A stretch of 64,000 bases of DNA from an uncultured Pseudodesulfovibrio sp. Its GTDB lineage: Bacteria; Desulfobacterota; Desulfovibrionia; Desulfovibrionales; Desulfovibrionaceae. The number at the start of each line of letters is the position of its first letter. Position 1 is the stretch's first letter. A program made the position numbers and the translations under genes. The stretch is taken from NCBI RefSeq assembly GCF_963675635.1, contig NZ_OY776488.1, positions 1,463,501 through 1,527,500 of the forward strand, read 5' to 3'. Positions 18,834 through 27,313 of this stretch are shown one piece after another. Below the pieces are notes generated by a model, which saw nothing but the letters and a program-made list of their open reading frames with translations, had not been told where the DNA came from and searched no databases.

Positions 18834-18907
18834 TTAGTTGGCTGCGGAAGGCGTTTTTGGAATCGATTCAATCGAGTGTTCCAAAAGTCCTTTCCCAAGC
18901 CGGCTAA
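18834..18907 (+). promoter_or_regulatory. Long hairpin in the pnp leader
   Basis: TTAGTTGGCT (18834-18843) can pair along its length with AGCCGGCTAA (18898-18907), using two G-U pairs. Inside it GGAAGG faces CCTTTCC, then TTTTGGAA faces TTCCAAAA, and the tip is TCGAT/ATCGA. Together these give a nearly continuous 74-base stem-loop about 60 bases before the pnp start. In E. coli a double-stranded pnp leader is cut by RNase III and then degraded by PNPase, which autoregulates. The same logic is inferred here. Confidence 0.6.
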
Positions 18908-18969
18908 CCCAATTCGAGGGATACGCAGGAAGTGATTCACCTATTACCTTAATAAGGTAGGAAATCACT

Positions 18970-21204
18970 ATGACGATGATTCCTTTTGATGCCACAAGCC
19001 TGACCACGACGGTCGGCGGCATCGACATCACGATCGAAACCGGCAAGTATGCCCGCCAAGCCAGTGGCGCCGTGACGATTACGTCCGGCAAAACCACCGT
19101 TCTGGTCACTGCCGTGACCCAGCCCCTGGCTATTGACCGCGGCTTCTTCCCTCTCACATGTAACTATCAGGAAATGGCGTATGCCGCTGGTCGCGTACCG
19201 GGCAACTACTTCCGTCGCGAAGGTCGCCCGTCCGAGCACGAGACCCTGGTCTCCCGTCTCATCGATCGCCCCATCCGCCCCCTGTTTGCCAAAGGCTTTT
19301 CTGACGAAGTGCAGATCATTGCCACGGTCCTGTCCGCCGACAAGAATGTCAACCCGGACGTCCTGGCTCTGACCGGCGCATCCGCTGCCTGCCATATCTC
19401 AAAGATGCCTTTCCTCGGCCCCATCGTGGGTGCTCGCGTAGGCTACGTAAACAACGAATTCGTTCTTTACCCCACCTACAAGGGCATGGAACAGGAATCC
19501 AGCCTGAATCTTGTTTTCGCGGCCACCCGTGAAGCCATGGTCATGGTTGAAGGCGGCGGCAATTTCGTCTCCGAAGACCTGGTTGCCGATGCTCTGGCCT
19601 GGGGTCACGAGCAGGTCGCTCCGCTCTTTGACCTGCAGGACAAGCTCCGCGAACAAGTCGGCGTTGCCAAACTAGAAGTCACTGCTCCCCAGCGCGACGA
19701 AGAAGTGGCTGCCTTCCTGGGTGACTTCATCTCCGAAGACCTGGAAAAAGCACTGACCACTCCCGAGAAGATGATTCGCTACGCTGCCAAGGACGCTGCC
19801 AAGCAGAAGGCCAAGGAAGCCGTTGCCGAGAAATTCCCCGAAGATGAAGCCAAGCTCAATGCTGTGAGCGACATCATCGGCGACATGACCAAGAAGATAG
19901 TGCGTGACCGCATTGTCAATGAAGGTCTGCGCATCGACGGTCGTGACACCACCACCGTCCGTCCGCTCTCCATAGAAACCGGCGTACTGGCTCAGACTCA
20001 CGGTTCTGTGCTGTTCCGCCGCGGCGAAACCTCCGCACTGGCCGTTGCCACTCTTGGCTCCACCCGTGACGAGCAACGTTACGATTCTCTGCTCGGCGAC
20101 GCCACCAAGCGCTTCATGCTGCATTACAACTTCCCGCCCTACTGCGTCGGTGAAGCCCGTATGCTGCGCGGTACCTCCCGCCGTGAAGTCGGCCACGGTG
20201 CACTTGCTGAACGCGCTCTGACCCCGGTTCTGCCGAATCCGGACGAGTTCCCGTTCACCATCCGTGTGGTCTCCGAAATCATGGAGTCCAACGGCTCCTC
20301 CTCCATGGCCTCTGTTTGCGGAGCCACCATGTCCCTCATGGACGCAGGTGTACCCATTTCTGAGCCGGTTGCCGGTATCGCCATGGGTCTGTGCAAAGAA
20401 GGCGAACAGTACTTCGTTCTGACCGATATCCTCGGTGACGAAGATGCACTGGGTGACATGGACTTCAAGGTTGCCGGTACCAAAGACGGCATCACCGCCA
20501 TTCAGATGGACATCAAGATTGCAGGTATCCCGCAGGACGTTCTCAAGAAAGCCCTGTACCAGGCCAAAGAAGCCCGTACCCATATTCTCGATCACATGTG
20601 CGAAGTTCTCGACAAACCCCGCGGAGAGCTGTCCGAACTGGCTCCGCAAATGGCTGTTGTCCACATTGATCCCGAAAAAATTCGCTCGGTCATCGGACCC
20701 GGCGGCAAGAATATCAAGGCCATTACCGCTGAGACTGAAGCTGACATCGACATCGAAGATTCCGGCAAGATCTCCATCTTCGCCCCGACCATGGCATCCA
20801 TGGAAAAGGCCAAGGAAATGGTTCTTTACTACGACCAGAAAGCCGAACCCGGTAAGAATTACAAGGGTATTGTCCGCAAAATCCTTGAAGTCGGCGCACT
20901 CGTCGAGATTCTGCCCGGCATGGAAGGCATGCTGCACATCTCTCAGCTTGACTTCGAACGTATTGAACGTGTCGAAGATGTTGTCCAACTTGGACAGGAA
21001 GTCTGGGTCAAGTGCATCTCCCTTGAGCCCGGCGGACGTATCCGTCTGTCCCGCAAGGCATGGTTGATGGAAGAAGCTGGCCAGGAAGTGAACCTGGAAG
21101 ACTTCAAACGCCCTGCCCCTCGTGGCGGCGACCGAGGTGATCGCGGTGGACGCGACAATCGCGGCGGCGGACGTCGTGACAACCGCGGTGGCGGACGTCG
21201 CTAA
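18970..21204 (+). CDS. pnp: Polyribonucleotide nucleotidyltransferase (PNPase)
   Basis: PNPase is the phosphorolytic 3'-5' exoribonuclease of RNA decay. The 744-residue protein contains two RNase PH domains (for example GQ-free FFPLTCNYQEMAYAAGRVPG in the first, and LPPY-like FNFPPYCVGEARMLRG in the second). It then has a KH domain with IGPGGKNIKAI (near residue 575) and an S1 domain. It ends in an Arg/Gly/Asp-rich tail (RGGDRGDRGG and onward, about 30 residues) that may add RNA affinity. It is the last gene of the operon before a strong terminator. Confidence 0.97.
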   Translation: MTMIPFDATSLTTTVGGIDITIETGKYARQASGAVTITSGKTTVLVTAVTQPLAIDRGFFPLTCNYQEMAYAAGRVPGNYFRREGRPSEHETLVSRLIDRPIRPLFAKGFSDEVQIIATVLSADKNVNPDVLALTGASAACHISKMPFLGPIVGARVGYVNNEFVLYPTYKGMEQESSLNLVFAATREAMVMVEGGGNFVSEDLVADALAWGHEQVAPLFDLQDKLREQVGVAKLEVTAPQRDEEVAAFLGDFISEDLEKALTTPEKMIRYAAKDAAKQKAKEAVAEKFPEDEAKLNAVSDIIGDMTKKIVRDRIVNEGLRIDGRDTTTVRPLSIETGVLAQTHGSVLFRRGETSALAVATLGSTRDEQRYDSLLGDATKRFMLHYNFPPYCVGEARMLRGTSRREVGHGALAERALTPVLPNPDEFPFTIRVVSEIMESNGSSSMASVCGATMSLMDAGVPISEPVAGIAMGLCKEGEQYFVLTDILGDEDALGDMDFKVAGTKDGITAIQMDIKIAGIPQDVLKKALYQAKEARTHILDHMCEVLDKPRGELSELAPQMAVVHIDPEKIRSVIGPGGKNIKAITAETEADIDIEDSGKISIFAPTMASMEKAKEMVLYYDQKAEPGKNYKGIVRKILEVGALVEILPGMEGMLHISQLDFERIERVEDVVQLGQEVWVKCISLEPGGRIRLSRKAWLMEEAGQEVNLEDFKRPAPRGGDRGDRGGRDNRGGGRRDNRGGGRR

Positions 21205-21228
21205 GTCGTAGACTGACACATTAAATTA

Positions 21229-21269
21229 TCGCCCTGTCCGGCTCTCGCCGGACAGGGCGATTTCTTTTT
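21229..21269 (+). terminator. Strong intrinsic terminator after pnp
   Basis: A 14-bp perfect stem (21229-21242 with 21247-21260, core CGCCCTGTCCGG) and a four-base loop is followed by TTTCTTTTT. This closes the tRNA-Gly to pnp transcription unit. Confidence 0.93.
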
Positions 21270-21417
21270 GGCTTCCTTCACTTAACTCCTGTCATCTCTT
21301 TTCCAAAACGTGCGCATCGCTTCGCGAAGCGTTGTGCAAAATTAATGATCCGTTTTATCTGGAAGCATAGACAAGATAAATTGGTGGGTGTAATTGAAGA
21401 GAGAAAGGAGATACACC

Positions 21418-21621
21418 ATGGCCGATATGATTATTTATGGAAAATCGACCTGACCGCATACCAAGCGGGCGTTGGATGCACACCCGGAAGCAAAGTTTGT
21501 AGACGTCTTGATGAACCCGGCAGATCTGGAAACAATGCTCACGTTCTCAAAAGGCGAGCGCAAGATTCCTGTCATAGTTCACAATGGACAGGTTATTATC
21601 GGTTACAATCGAGGCTCATGA
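21418..21621 (+). CDS. Uxx-star type glutaredoxin-like selenoprotein (Sec at in-frame TGA)
   Basis: Starting at the ATG at 21418, with AAGGAG eight bases upstream, the frame reads MADMIIYGKST, then TGA at 21451-21453, then PHTKRALDAHPEAKFVDV and on to a second TGA at 21619. Reading the first TGA as selenocysteine gives 67 residues with a thioredoxin/glutaredoxin layout. The layout is a beta strand (MIIYG), a U-P-H-T redox site where glutaredoxins have C-P-x-C/T, a helix, then KIPVIVHNGQVIIG with the cis-proline (IPV) and the final strand. Similarity before and after the TGA is continuous, and a hairpin follows it immediately. A weak promoter (TTGTGC, 17 bases, TTATCT at 21332-21360) precedes the gene. 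The family name is from memory of the Uxx-star annotation; the redox function is inferred. Confidence 0.88.
21451..21479 (+). promoter_or_regulatory. Candidate bacterial SECIS element
   Basis: Right after the TGA, GCAT-A-CCAA (21456-21464, bulged A) pairs with TTGGATGC (21472-21479) around the loop GCGGGCG, which begins with G. The loop starts 11 bases after the UGA. Bacterial SECIS hairpins lie just downstream of the Sec codon with a short G-containing loop, so size and position suit SelB recruitment. Spacing is at the short end of what is usual. Confidence 0.65.
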
Positions 21622-21658
21622 CATGTATAGAATTTCGACAGGTTGCCGAAAAAATAAA

Positions 21659-21693
21659 AATCCCGGAGAGAACTCTTCGGGATTCATTTTTTT
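21659..21693 (+). terminator. Intrinsic terminator after the selenoprotein gene
   Basis: AATCCCGGAGAG (21659-21670) pairs with CTCTTCGGGATT (21673-21684), one G-U pair, then CATTTTTTT. It supports the selenoprotein gene being a short monocistronic unit ending before the convergent MEMO-family gene. Confidence 0.88.
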
Positions 21694-21734
21694 AACGACT
21701 ATCGCTCAAGGCGACTTCACCATTCCTTCAGCAA

Positions 21735-22544
21735 TCAACTGACCAAAACCCCCGCATACCCCACGACCTGATCGAAGTCGCCTGAGACCTCCCCGGATGT
21801 AGCGTACGCGACCAATTCGCCATGAGTAGCCCCCATTTCCAGTGCGGCGTAAAGACCTGTGGTCATGGGAAGCACACCGCACATGGAAATATTGTTCCCC
21901 CGAACCGTGCTGAATAAACCGGCTGGGTCGAGTGTAACCACTGCTTCCAGAGCCAGAGAATCCTTCTTCTTGGCTTCGTCGTGTGTGATGTAGTGGCTCA
22001 TGTCGGAACTGACCACGATTGACACAGGTCGATCAAACGACTTAAGCGCCTGTCCTATGGCCTGCCCAACCCGCCTCAGGGAGTCGTGGGACGATGATGA
22101 GATGGAAATCGGCACTATGGTCGTAAAAGGGTCCAAACGTCGTAGAAACGGCAATATAACCTCAAGAGAGTGCTCCCCCATATGCGCGGCTGTGTCGGCT
22201 TCCAAGGTCTTGTCCGCCGCAAGCAGCACTTCAGCCAATTCCTGATCAACAGTCATGGAACCGCCAGGGATATTCCAATCTCCTTCATTCCAAACCGAAA
22301 ATTGCGCCCCGCGCCCTGTATGGTTCGGGCCGAGCAAGAGAACTGTCTGTTCCAAATTCGCCATACCCAGTGTCTTCCCGCACACAGCCCCGGAAAAGAC
22401 ATATCCGGCATGAGGCACCATGGCGAGCACCGTCCGTTCTTCATACTTATCCTTCCCCAACCCGAGAAAAGCATCCACCATGGCATACAGCTTTTCAGGG
22501 TGCGCATCATAAAACCGCCCCGCAACAACCGGCTGTCTCTTCAT
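21735..22544 (-). CDS. amrB: MEMO1 / AmmeMemoRadiSam system protein B
   Basis: The 269-residue product begins MKRQPVVAGRFYDAHPEKL and contains the MEMO-family blocks VPHAGYVFSGAVCGKTL, LLGPNHTGRG, MGEHSLEVILPFL, and IVVSSDMSHYI, with conserved His residues that resemble an extradiol-dioxygenase metal site. In prokaryotes the gene often neighbours AMMECR1 and a radical SAM gene, forming the AmmeMemoRadiSam group of unknown reaction; neither partner is next to it here. The start at 22544 has GGAGGAG upstream. Upstream in-frame sequence to 22667 lacks family similarity. Confidence 0.9.
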   Translation of the reverse strand: MKRQPVVAGRFYDAHPEKLYAMVDAFLGLGKDKYEERTVLAMVPHAGYVFSGAVCGKTLGMANLEQTVLLLGPNHTGRGAQFSVWNEGDWNIPGGSMTVDQELAEVLLAADKTLEADTAAHMGEHSLEVILPFLRRLDPFTTIVPISISSSSHDSLRRVGQAIGQALKSFDRPVSIVVSSDMSHYITHDEAKKKDSLALEAVVTLDPAGLFSTVRGNNISMCGVLPMTTGLYAALEMGATHGELVAYATSGEVSGDFDQVVGYAGVLVS

Positions 22545-22690
22545 GTCGATACTCCTCCAGAATCTCGCGATCCACTTGTAGTCTGCATAATAGCACCAGA
22601 TCACAGAACTGACCACCCGCGTGAGTATAGATACACAAAGCTCAAAAAATGGAAGAGCGGGAGCCACAGGGGAAAGTGACGGAGGCTTCT

Positions 22691-25600
22691 TTACGGCACG
22701 GGTTGATACTTGGAGGCCTTTTGCTCAAGCTCGTAGGTATCAAGCGCAGACTTGGCGAGTTGTGCCTGAAGCGTATCCGGCTTCTTCTCGATAATATCAC
22801 CGAGCAACTGCTTCCATTCTTCCATGGCCCCGGCCTTGCGGTAAATGCGGGCAAGCTTGAATCGCGTCGATGCCCATTCGGGATTATCCACTTCGATATA
22901 CCGATCATATTCCTTAGCCCACTTGAGCGCTTCGTCATACCGACCGGACCGCTCAGTGGCATAAATGGACATGAGCACGGTATCCTTGATCTTTTCAGGG
23001 TCACCATCGGTCTGAAGCAACAGAGACAATGCTTCCTGGGCATAAACGAACACCCGCCGCAAGTCCTGGCGCTGCATGGCGTCCTTGGCCATATAGTACA
23101 TGGCGTAGGCGCGGAAAGCCGGATCAACGCTTGCATCCTTGGCAAGCTCGGCCCACATGGGCATGGCTTCCTTCACATTCCCGAGATTCTGCATGGACAT
23201 GGCCCGTGCATACTCAAGCTGCTTCTGTTGAGCAGGTTTCAGCTTCCAATTCTTTTTGGCCATGGTGACCAGATCGGCAATTTTCTTCCAGTTCAATTGA
23301 TCGAGATGGATATTCACGGCAAGTCCAAGGGCATCATCTGAGACACCCGGAATCTGCTTTTCCTGCAAAAATGGCTCTATCAATTCCAAGGCCTTCTCAG
23401 GCTGACCGATCTTCCAATAGCTGGTGGCAATGGCAAGTTTGGTCTTGTCGTCGACCTTGGAACCTTCCTTGCCGATAAAATCGTATGTTTCCCAATACCG
23501 GACAACGCGAGCATACCGTTCTTCACCAATCATTCCGGGAACGGCCAGAACAAACACGGAGTCACCAAGCTTTTTGGTTTTCTCCACGAGCGGACTGTCA
23601 GGATAGTTCTCAATAAGATCTTGAGCGGCCGTCAGTGCTTCGGGATACTTCTTGTTGAAGGCGTACCACATGGCAAGCTTAAGTTGGGCAATAGGTGCCA
23701 ACGGACTGTCAGGATGCTTGGCAACGATCTCTTTATAGACTCGCTGCGGATTAAGATTGTACGGCCGATCAAAGACATCCACCATTTCATGCATAGCCGG
23801 ATCATCGTAAATACCCTCTTCGGCCAAGCGCATCTTGGCGATCAACCCACCTTCTTCATCGGGATAATTGGAGACGACCTTCTCATAAATCTGCTTGGCA
23901 GGTTCTTTCAAACCAAGACGAATATAGATATCACCGATCCGGGCTAGGACAACGTCTGCACCATCGGCATCAGGATTGAGATTGTAATACGTGAAATAAT
24001 GATTCTTGGCAGCCTGCCACTTCTTGATTTCCATCTCCACTGAACCGGCAAGACGCAGGAATTCCATGTTTTCCATGTAGTAATCCGGCCACCGTTTGTC
24101 GATGTAATCAACAATCTGATAGGCTTGATCGAGGAATCCGGTCCTATTGAGAGAATCCGCCAGATAATAGGCAGCCTGCTTGACCAGTTGATGTTCAGGG
24201 TAGGTCTGGATGAGGTACTGGAACTGATCCGCAGCCTTTTTGAACTCGCCCTTCTTGTAATAATATTCACCCCAATAATAACTTATGGACGGGATATTAT
24301 CGTCGTCAGGATACTTTTCCTGCAAAATCTTAAAATAAGCGCGAGCCTCAGGGAAATTCCCCACCTGCAGATTCAACAGACCAAGGTTGAGCAGTGCACG
24401 CGGCACCCTACTGGAACGCAGGTTCGCGTTCATGGCCTCGATGAACGCCTGGGCAACCTCATCAAACTTCCCGGACAAATTGTCAGAGTTAAGCTGCTTT
24501 TTGATGTCAGCCACGGCATACAATGTTTCCTCGCGAACATCATCAGGCACATTGGGCTGCTTTAAAATCCCTTCGTATATGGGCAGCGCTGCTGCCAGTG
24601 AACCGTTGAACATCAAAGACTGTGCTTCATAAAGCTGGTTCCTGATTTCTTCTTCGTGAGCCTTTGCCTGCTCTTCTGGAGTCAATTCAGGCTGCTGCGT
24701 CCCCTCGCCGTCTGGTTGAGCTGTCTGCTCGCCTTCGACCACAGGTGCAGGCTGTTCGACTTGTGCTGTTTCAGCGGACACCACATCTTCCCTCTTTGCC
24801 TGCTCGGCCTGAGACGCTTCAAGAGTCTGCTCGACCTGAGCCGTCTCTTCCGGCGTGGGAGCCGGCGGAGGGGCACCCTCAACCACCATGGGCGGCGGTG
24901 TCACAGCGCCTCCAACCTGTCCCTGTCCTGAAATCTCAGCAGGTTGCATAGGAGTTGGAGGCGGCGAAACCGCACCACCAGTCTGCCCTTGACCAGACAA
25001 TTCCGTCGGCGGCGGAGTAACGGCATTGCCTACCTGACCTGCACCGGAAACCTCTGACGGTCGGACAACAGTGCCGCCGGCTTGTGACGGTTGAGAAGTC
25101 CCAGTCCCCTGCCCTGCACCGACAATCGGCGAACGCCCTGCATTATCACCAGCCAGTTCGGCAAACTTCACTTGCTCTGCCGTCTGATTCACGGCCCTGA
25201 AACGCAATGCATTGGATGGAGGGTAAACACCGGTTTCCACTTCACGCGGCGGTTCAGGAACATTAGGCTGAATCTGTTGCACAGGTTCGGCAGGAAGAGT
25301 CGCTTCAACCGGCATTGCCGACTGAGGTTTTTCTGTCATTTGCGAGGTTGGCGCTTCAGGCGCAGCCACCTCGTTTCGTACGGAATAGGGAACAGCAAAA
25401 AATGGTTTTTTCTCACCGTTTGCATTCGGTATCGCTGGTTTGCCCTCGCTAGGGGCGACAGGCGTTGTCGCTTGGACCACCTGCTTGGGTGGAGTAGAAA
25501 CCGGAGTCGATTTTGCTTCAGGTGCAGTTTCCGGCAAAGGCTTGGAGGCTACTTTGGGTGCCGGCTTGGGTGTCGACTTGGGTGTAAGCTCGGGCCTATC

Positions 25601-26017
25601 CTTCGCGGGTTTCCACCGAGCTCCGATAGGGTCACGGAAAATTTGCAACATGAATGCCGGCTTGCCTGGGATGGGAAGACGAATATACCCGAACCCACTC
25701 GTTCTGGTCTTGAGCGTCACTCCTTTGTCGGTGGAAACAATGGATTCCACCAACTTGCCGGGAAAGGTCTTCATGCCAGGTTTCGCTTCCTTGCCCCATA
25801 TCCCGGAAGGCAGAGAAACGGTCAGCTCCTGCGTTCCGGTTCTGACCACGAAAACATCGGGCAACCCACCTGAATCAAATGAGAAAGTAAGTTTGTCTGA
25901 ATCTCCAAGGGATTGAAAATTCACACGCAATGCGTGAGCCGGATTGACAAGAATCAATCCTGTGAAAAGGACCGTTACAACGGTCCAAAATATTTTTTTG
26001 TCGCTTTTCACTGTCAC
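22691..26017 (-). CDS. Large secreted TPR-repeat protein
   Basis: The 1108-residue protein has a signal peptide (WTVVTVLFTGLILVNPAHA, cleavage near 29) and a beta-rich N-terminal domain to about residue 135 that resembles AMIN-type envelope domains. A Pro/Ala/Thr/Glu-rich linker (about 140-460) includes SGQGQ-type repeats. The C-terminal 640 residues are tetratricopeptide repeats, for example ARAYFKILQEKYPDDDNIPSISYYWGEYYY and PEKALELIEPFLQEK. The layout suggests a periplasmic or envelope scaffold. It follows the sigma-54 activator gene by 63 bases on the same strand, so they may be co-transcribed. No specific family name is offered. Confidence 0.85.
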   Translation of the reverse strand: MTVKSDKKIFWTVVTVLFTGLILVNPAHALRVNFQSLGDSDKLTFSFDSGGLPDVFVVRTGTQELTVSLPSGIWGKEAKPGMKTFPGKLVESIVSTDKGVTLKTRTSGFGYIRLPIPGKPAFMLQIFRDPIGARWKPAKDRPELTPKSTPKPAPKVASKPLPETAPEAKSTPVSTPPKQVVQATTPVAPSEGKPAIPNANGEKKPFFAVPYSVRNEVAAPEAPTSQMTEKPQSAMPVEATLPAEPVQQIQPNVPEPPREVETGVYPPSNALRFRAVNQTAEQVKFAELAGDNAGRSPIVGAGQGTGTSQPSQAGGTVVRPSEVSGAGQVGNAVTPPPTELSGQGQTGGAVSPPPTPMQPAEISGQGQVGGAVTPPPMVVEGAPPPAPTPEETAQVEQTLEASQAEQAKREDVVSAETAQVEQPAPVVEGEQTAQPDGEGTQQPELTPEEQAKAHEEEIRNQLYEAQSLMFNGSLAAALPIYEGILKQPNVPDDVREETLYAVADIKKQLNSDNLSGKFDEVAQAFIEAMNANLRSSRVPRALLNLGLLNLQVGNFPEARAYFKILQEKYPDDDNIPSISYYWGEYYYKKGEFKKAADQFQYLIQTYPEHQLVKQAAYYLADSLNRTGFLDQAYQIVDYIDKRWPDYYMENMEFLRLAGSVEMEIKKWQAAKNHYFTYYNLNPDADGADVVLARIGDIYIRLGLKEPAKQIYEKVVSNYPDEEGGLIAKMRLAEEGIYDDPAMHEMVDVFDRPYNLNPQRVYKEIVAKHPDSPLAPIAQLKLAMWYAFNKKYPEALTAAQDLIENYPDSPLVEKTKKLGDSVFVLAVPGMIGEERYARVVRYWETYDFIGKEGSKVDDKTKLAIATSYWKIGQPEKALELIEPFLQEKQIPGVSDDALGLAVNIHLDQLNWKKIADLVTMAKKNWKLKPAQQKQLEYARAMSMQNLGNVKEAMPMWAELAKDASVDPAFRAYAMYYMAKDAMQRQDLRRVFVYAQEALSLLLQTDGDPEKIKDTVLMSIYATERSGRYDEALKWAKEYDRYIEVDNPEWASTRFKLARIYRKAGAMEEWKQLLGDIIEKKPDTLQAQLAKSALDTYELEQKASKYQPVP
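24890..25123 (-). repeat. Degenerate tandem repeat encoding SGxGQxGxAVxPPP
   Basis: Within the TPR protein linker (residues about 299-376) four related units occur: GAGQGTGTSQPSQ, SGAGQVGNAVTPPPTE, SGQGQTGGAVSPPPT and SGQGQVGGAVTPPP. Unit length varies from 17 to 22 residues. The repeat stays in frame and likely forms a flexible spacer. Confidence 0.8.
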
Positions 26018-26080
26018 GTCAGCCAGTTATGCAATTGTCATGCAACCCAGCCAGCCAACACCCGGCCAGGCACTCCAGAT

Positions 26081-27097
26081 TTACAGTAAATCCCTTTTTT
26101 TCAATTTCTCGATCAACGTGGTCCGCTTGATGCCGACCAGTTCTGCAGCCTTGTTCTTGATCCCATCGGAATGTTCCAGAGCCTCGGCCAGAAGACGGCC
26201 TTCGATAGCCTCCAGAAATTCCTTGAGTTTGAGATCCTTGTCCTTCATGTCTTTGAGCGTCGGCCACGCAAAGCCAATTGGGGCGACAGGCTGAACAACT
26301 TCAACTTTTCTCAGTGGTCGCTCACCAATATCTTCAAAAATTTTGGCTGGAAGATCTTCCGGCAGTATCTCCAATCCTTCACACAGAATGGAGAGCCGCT
26401 CCATGAAGTTTTCCAATTCGCGAACATTGCCGGGCCAGGAATAGGTCAAAAGCATTTCCTGGGCTTTTGGGGAAAGCGTAAGTTTTTTTCGTTCCTTACT
26501 CGTGCAGTGACTTCTCAGGAAGTGCTCTGCCAGCAACAGGATATCATTACCACGCTTTCTCAAGGCAGGCAGACGCAGGGGGATGACGTTAAGACGGTAG
26601 AACAGATCCTCACGGAACCGTCCTGCCGCAACTTCGTCTTCCAGGTCACGGTTCGTGGCTGCTACGACACGAACGTCAACCTTCTTGATACTGGTACCGC
26701 CCACACGCTCAATTTCCTTCTCCTGAAGAGCGCGGAGGATCTTGACCTGAAGAGACAGGTCCATTTCACCGATTTCATCAAGAAAAATAGTGCCGCCATC
26801 AGCCAGTTCAAACCGGCCTGGACGAGAGCGTATGGCATGCGTAAATGCACCCTTCTCATGGCCGAACAACTCGGATTCGAGCAATTCCTTGGGAATGGCC
26901 CCGCAGTTGATGGGAACAAACGGTTTATTGTGACGATCACTATTTTGATGCAACGCCCGGACAAGAAGCTCCTTGCCGGTCCCGGACTCACCGGTGACCA
27001 GCACCGTGCTATCCGTGGGAGCAACCTTCCCCAGAACCTTGAACACTTCGGCAAGAGCAGGACTATTTCCGATAATGCCGGTCAGGTTAAGTGCCAT
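26081..27097 (-). CDS. Sigma-54-dependent activator without receiver domain (FlrC-like)
   Basis: The 338-residue protein begins [14 protein letters not shown] and goes straight into an AAA+ domain: Walker A GESGTGKE (36-43), the sigma-54 contact loop reading GAFTHA (83-88) in place of the canonical GAFTGA, Walker [13 protein letters not shown] (101-112) and a [12 protein letters not shown] segment. A Fis-type helix-turn-helix ends it ([21 protein letters not shown]). It has no N-terminal receiver, GAF or PAS domain, so its regulation must come from partner proteins or expression level. It is a candidate activator of the sigma-54 promoter at 10369-10385; the target is inference. GGAGG precedes the start. 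Confidence 0.9.
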   Translation of the reverse strand: MALNLTGIIGNSPALAEVFKVLGKVAPTDSTVLVTGESGTGKELLVRALHQNSDRHNKPFVPINCGAIPKELLESELFGHEKGAFTHAIRSRPGRFELADGGTIFLDEIGEMDLSLQVKILRALQEKEIERVGGTSIKKVDVRVVAATNRDLEDEVAAGRFREDLFYRLNVIPLRLPALRKRGNDILLLAEHFLRSHCTSKERKKLTLSPKAQEMLLTYSWPGNVRELENFMERLSILCEGLEILPEDLPAKIFEDIGERPLRKVEVVQPVAPIGFAWPTLKDMKDKDLKLKEFLEAIEGRLLAEALEHSDGIKNKAAELVGIKRTTLIEKLKKRDLL

Positions 27098-27262
27098 CTC
27101 TCCTCCAAATACACATGAATATGCATCGAACGGGCAGTGGGTCACCCGTAGGTATTTCTTTAATATACATCTTCCCTGTCAACAAAATGACAGTATGTCA
27201 ATATATTCAATCACATTTACCGGAAAATATCTGGAAAAACACGGAATTTGATGAATCGGCTC

Positions 27263-27290
27263 AAAAAAAAGCCCGACAGTAATGCCGGGC
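27263..27290 (-). terminator. Intrinsic terminator of the FAD-dehydrogenase gene
   Basis: On the minus strand GCCCGGCA pairs with TGTCGGGC across TTAC and is followed by eight T residues. It lies 24 bases beyond the stop at 27314. Confidence 0.92.
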
Positions 27291-27313
27291 CTTGCAGACG
27301 AATACAAAGCGTT

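Noticed and set aside
18826-18915. A tRNA-like fragment (TTTAGCTTAGTTGG) before pnp
   Set aside because: No acceptor stem, anticodon arm or T-arm can be formed; it is explained better as part of the pnp leader hairpin.
19672-21219. A 515-codon open frame opposite pnp
   Set aside because: Antisense to PNPase with strong domain evidence; no ribosome site or recognisable domain.
25960-26080. Sigma-54-like GG/GC pair before the TPR gene
   Set aside because: The spacing is one base too long and the gene is probably co-transcribed with the activator gene upstream.
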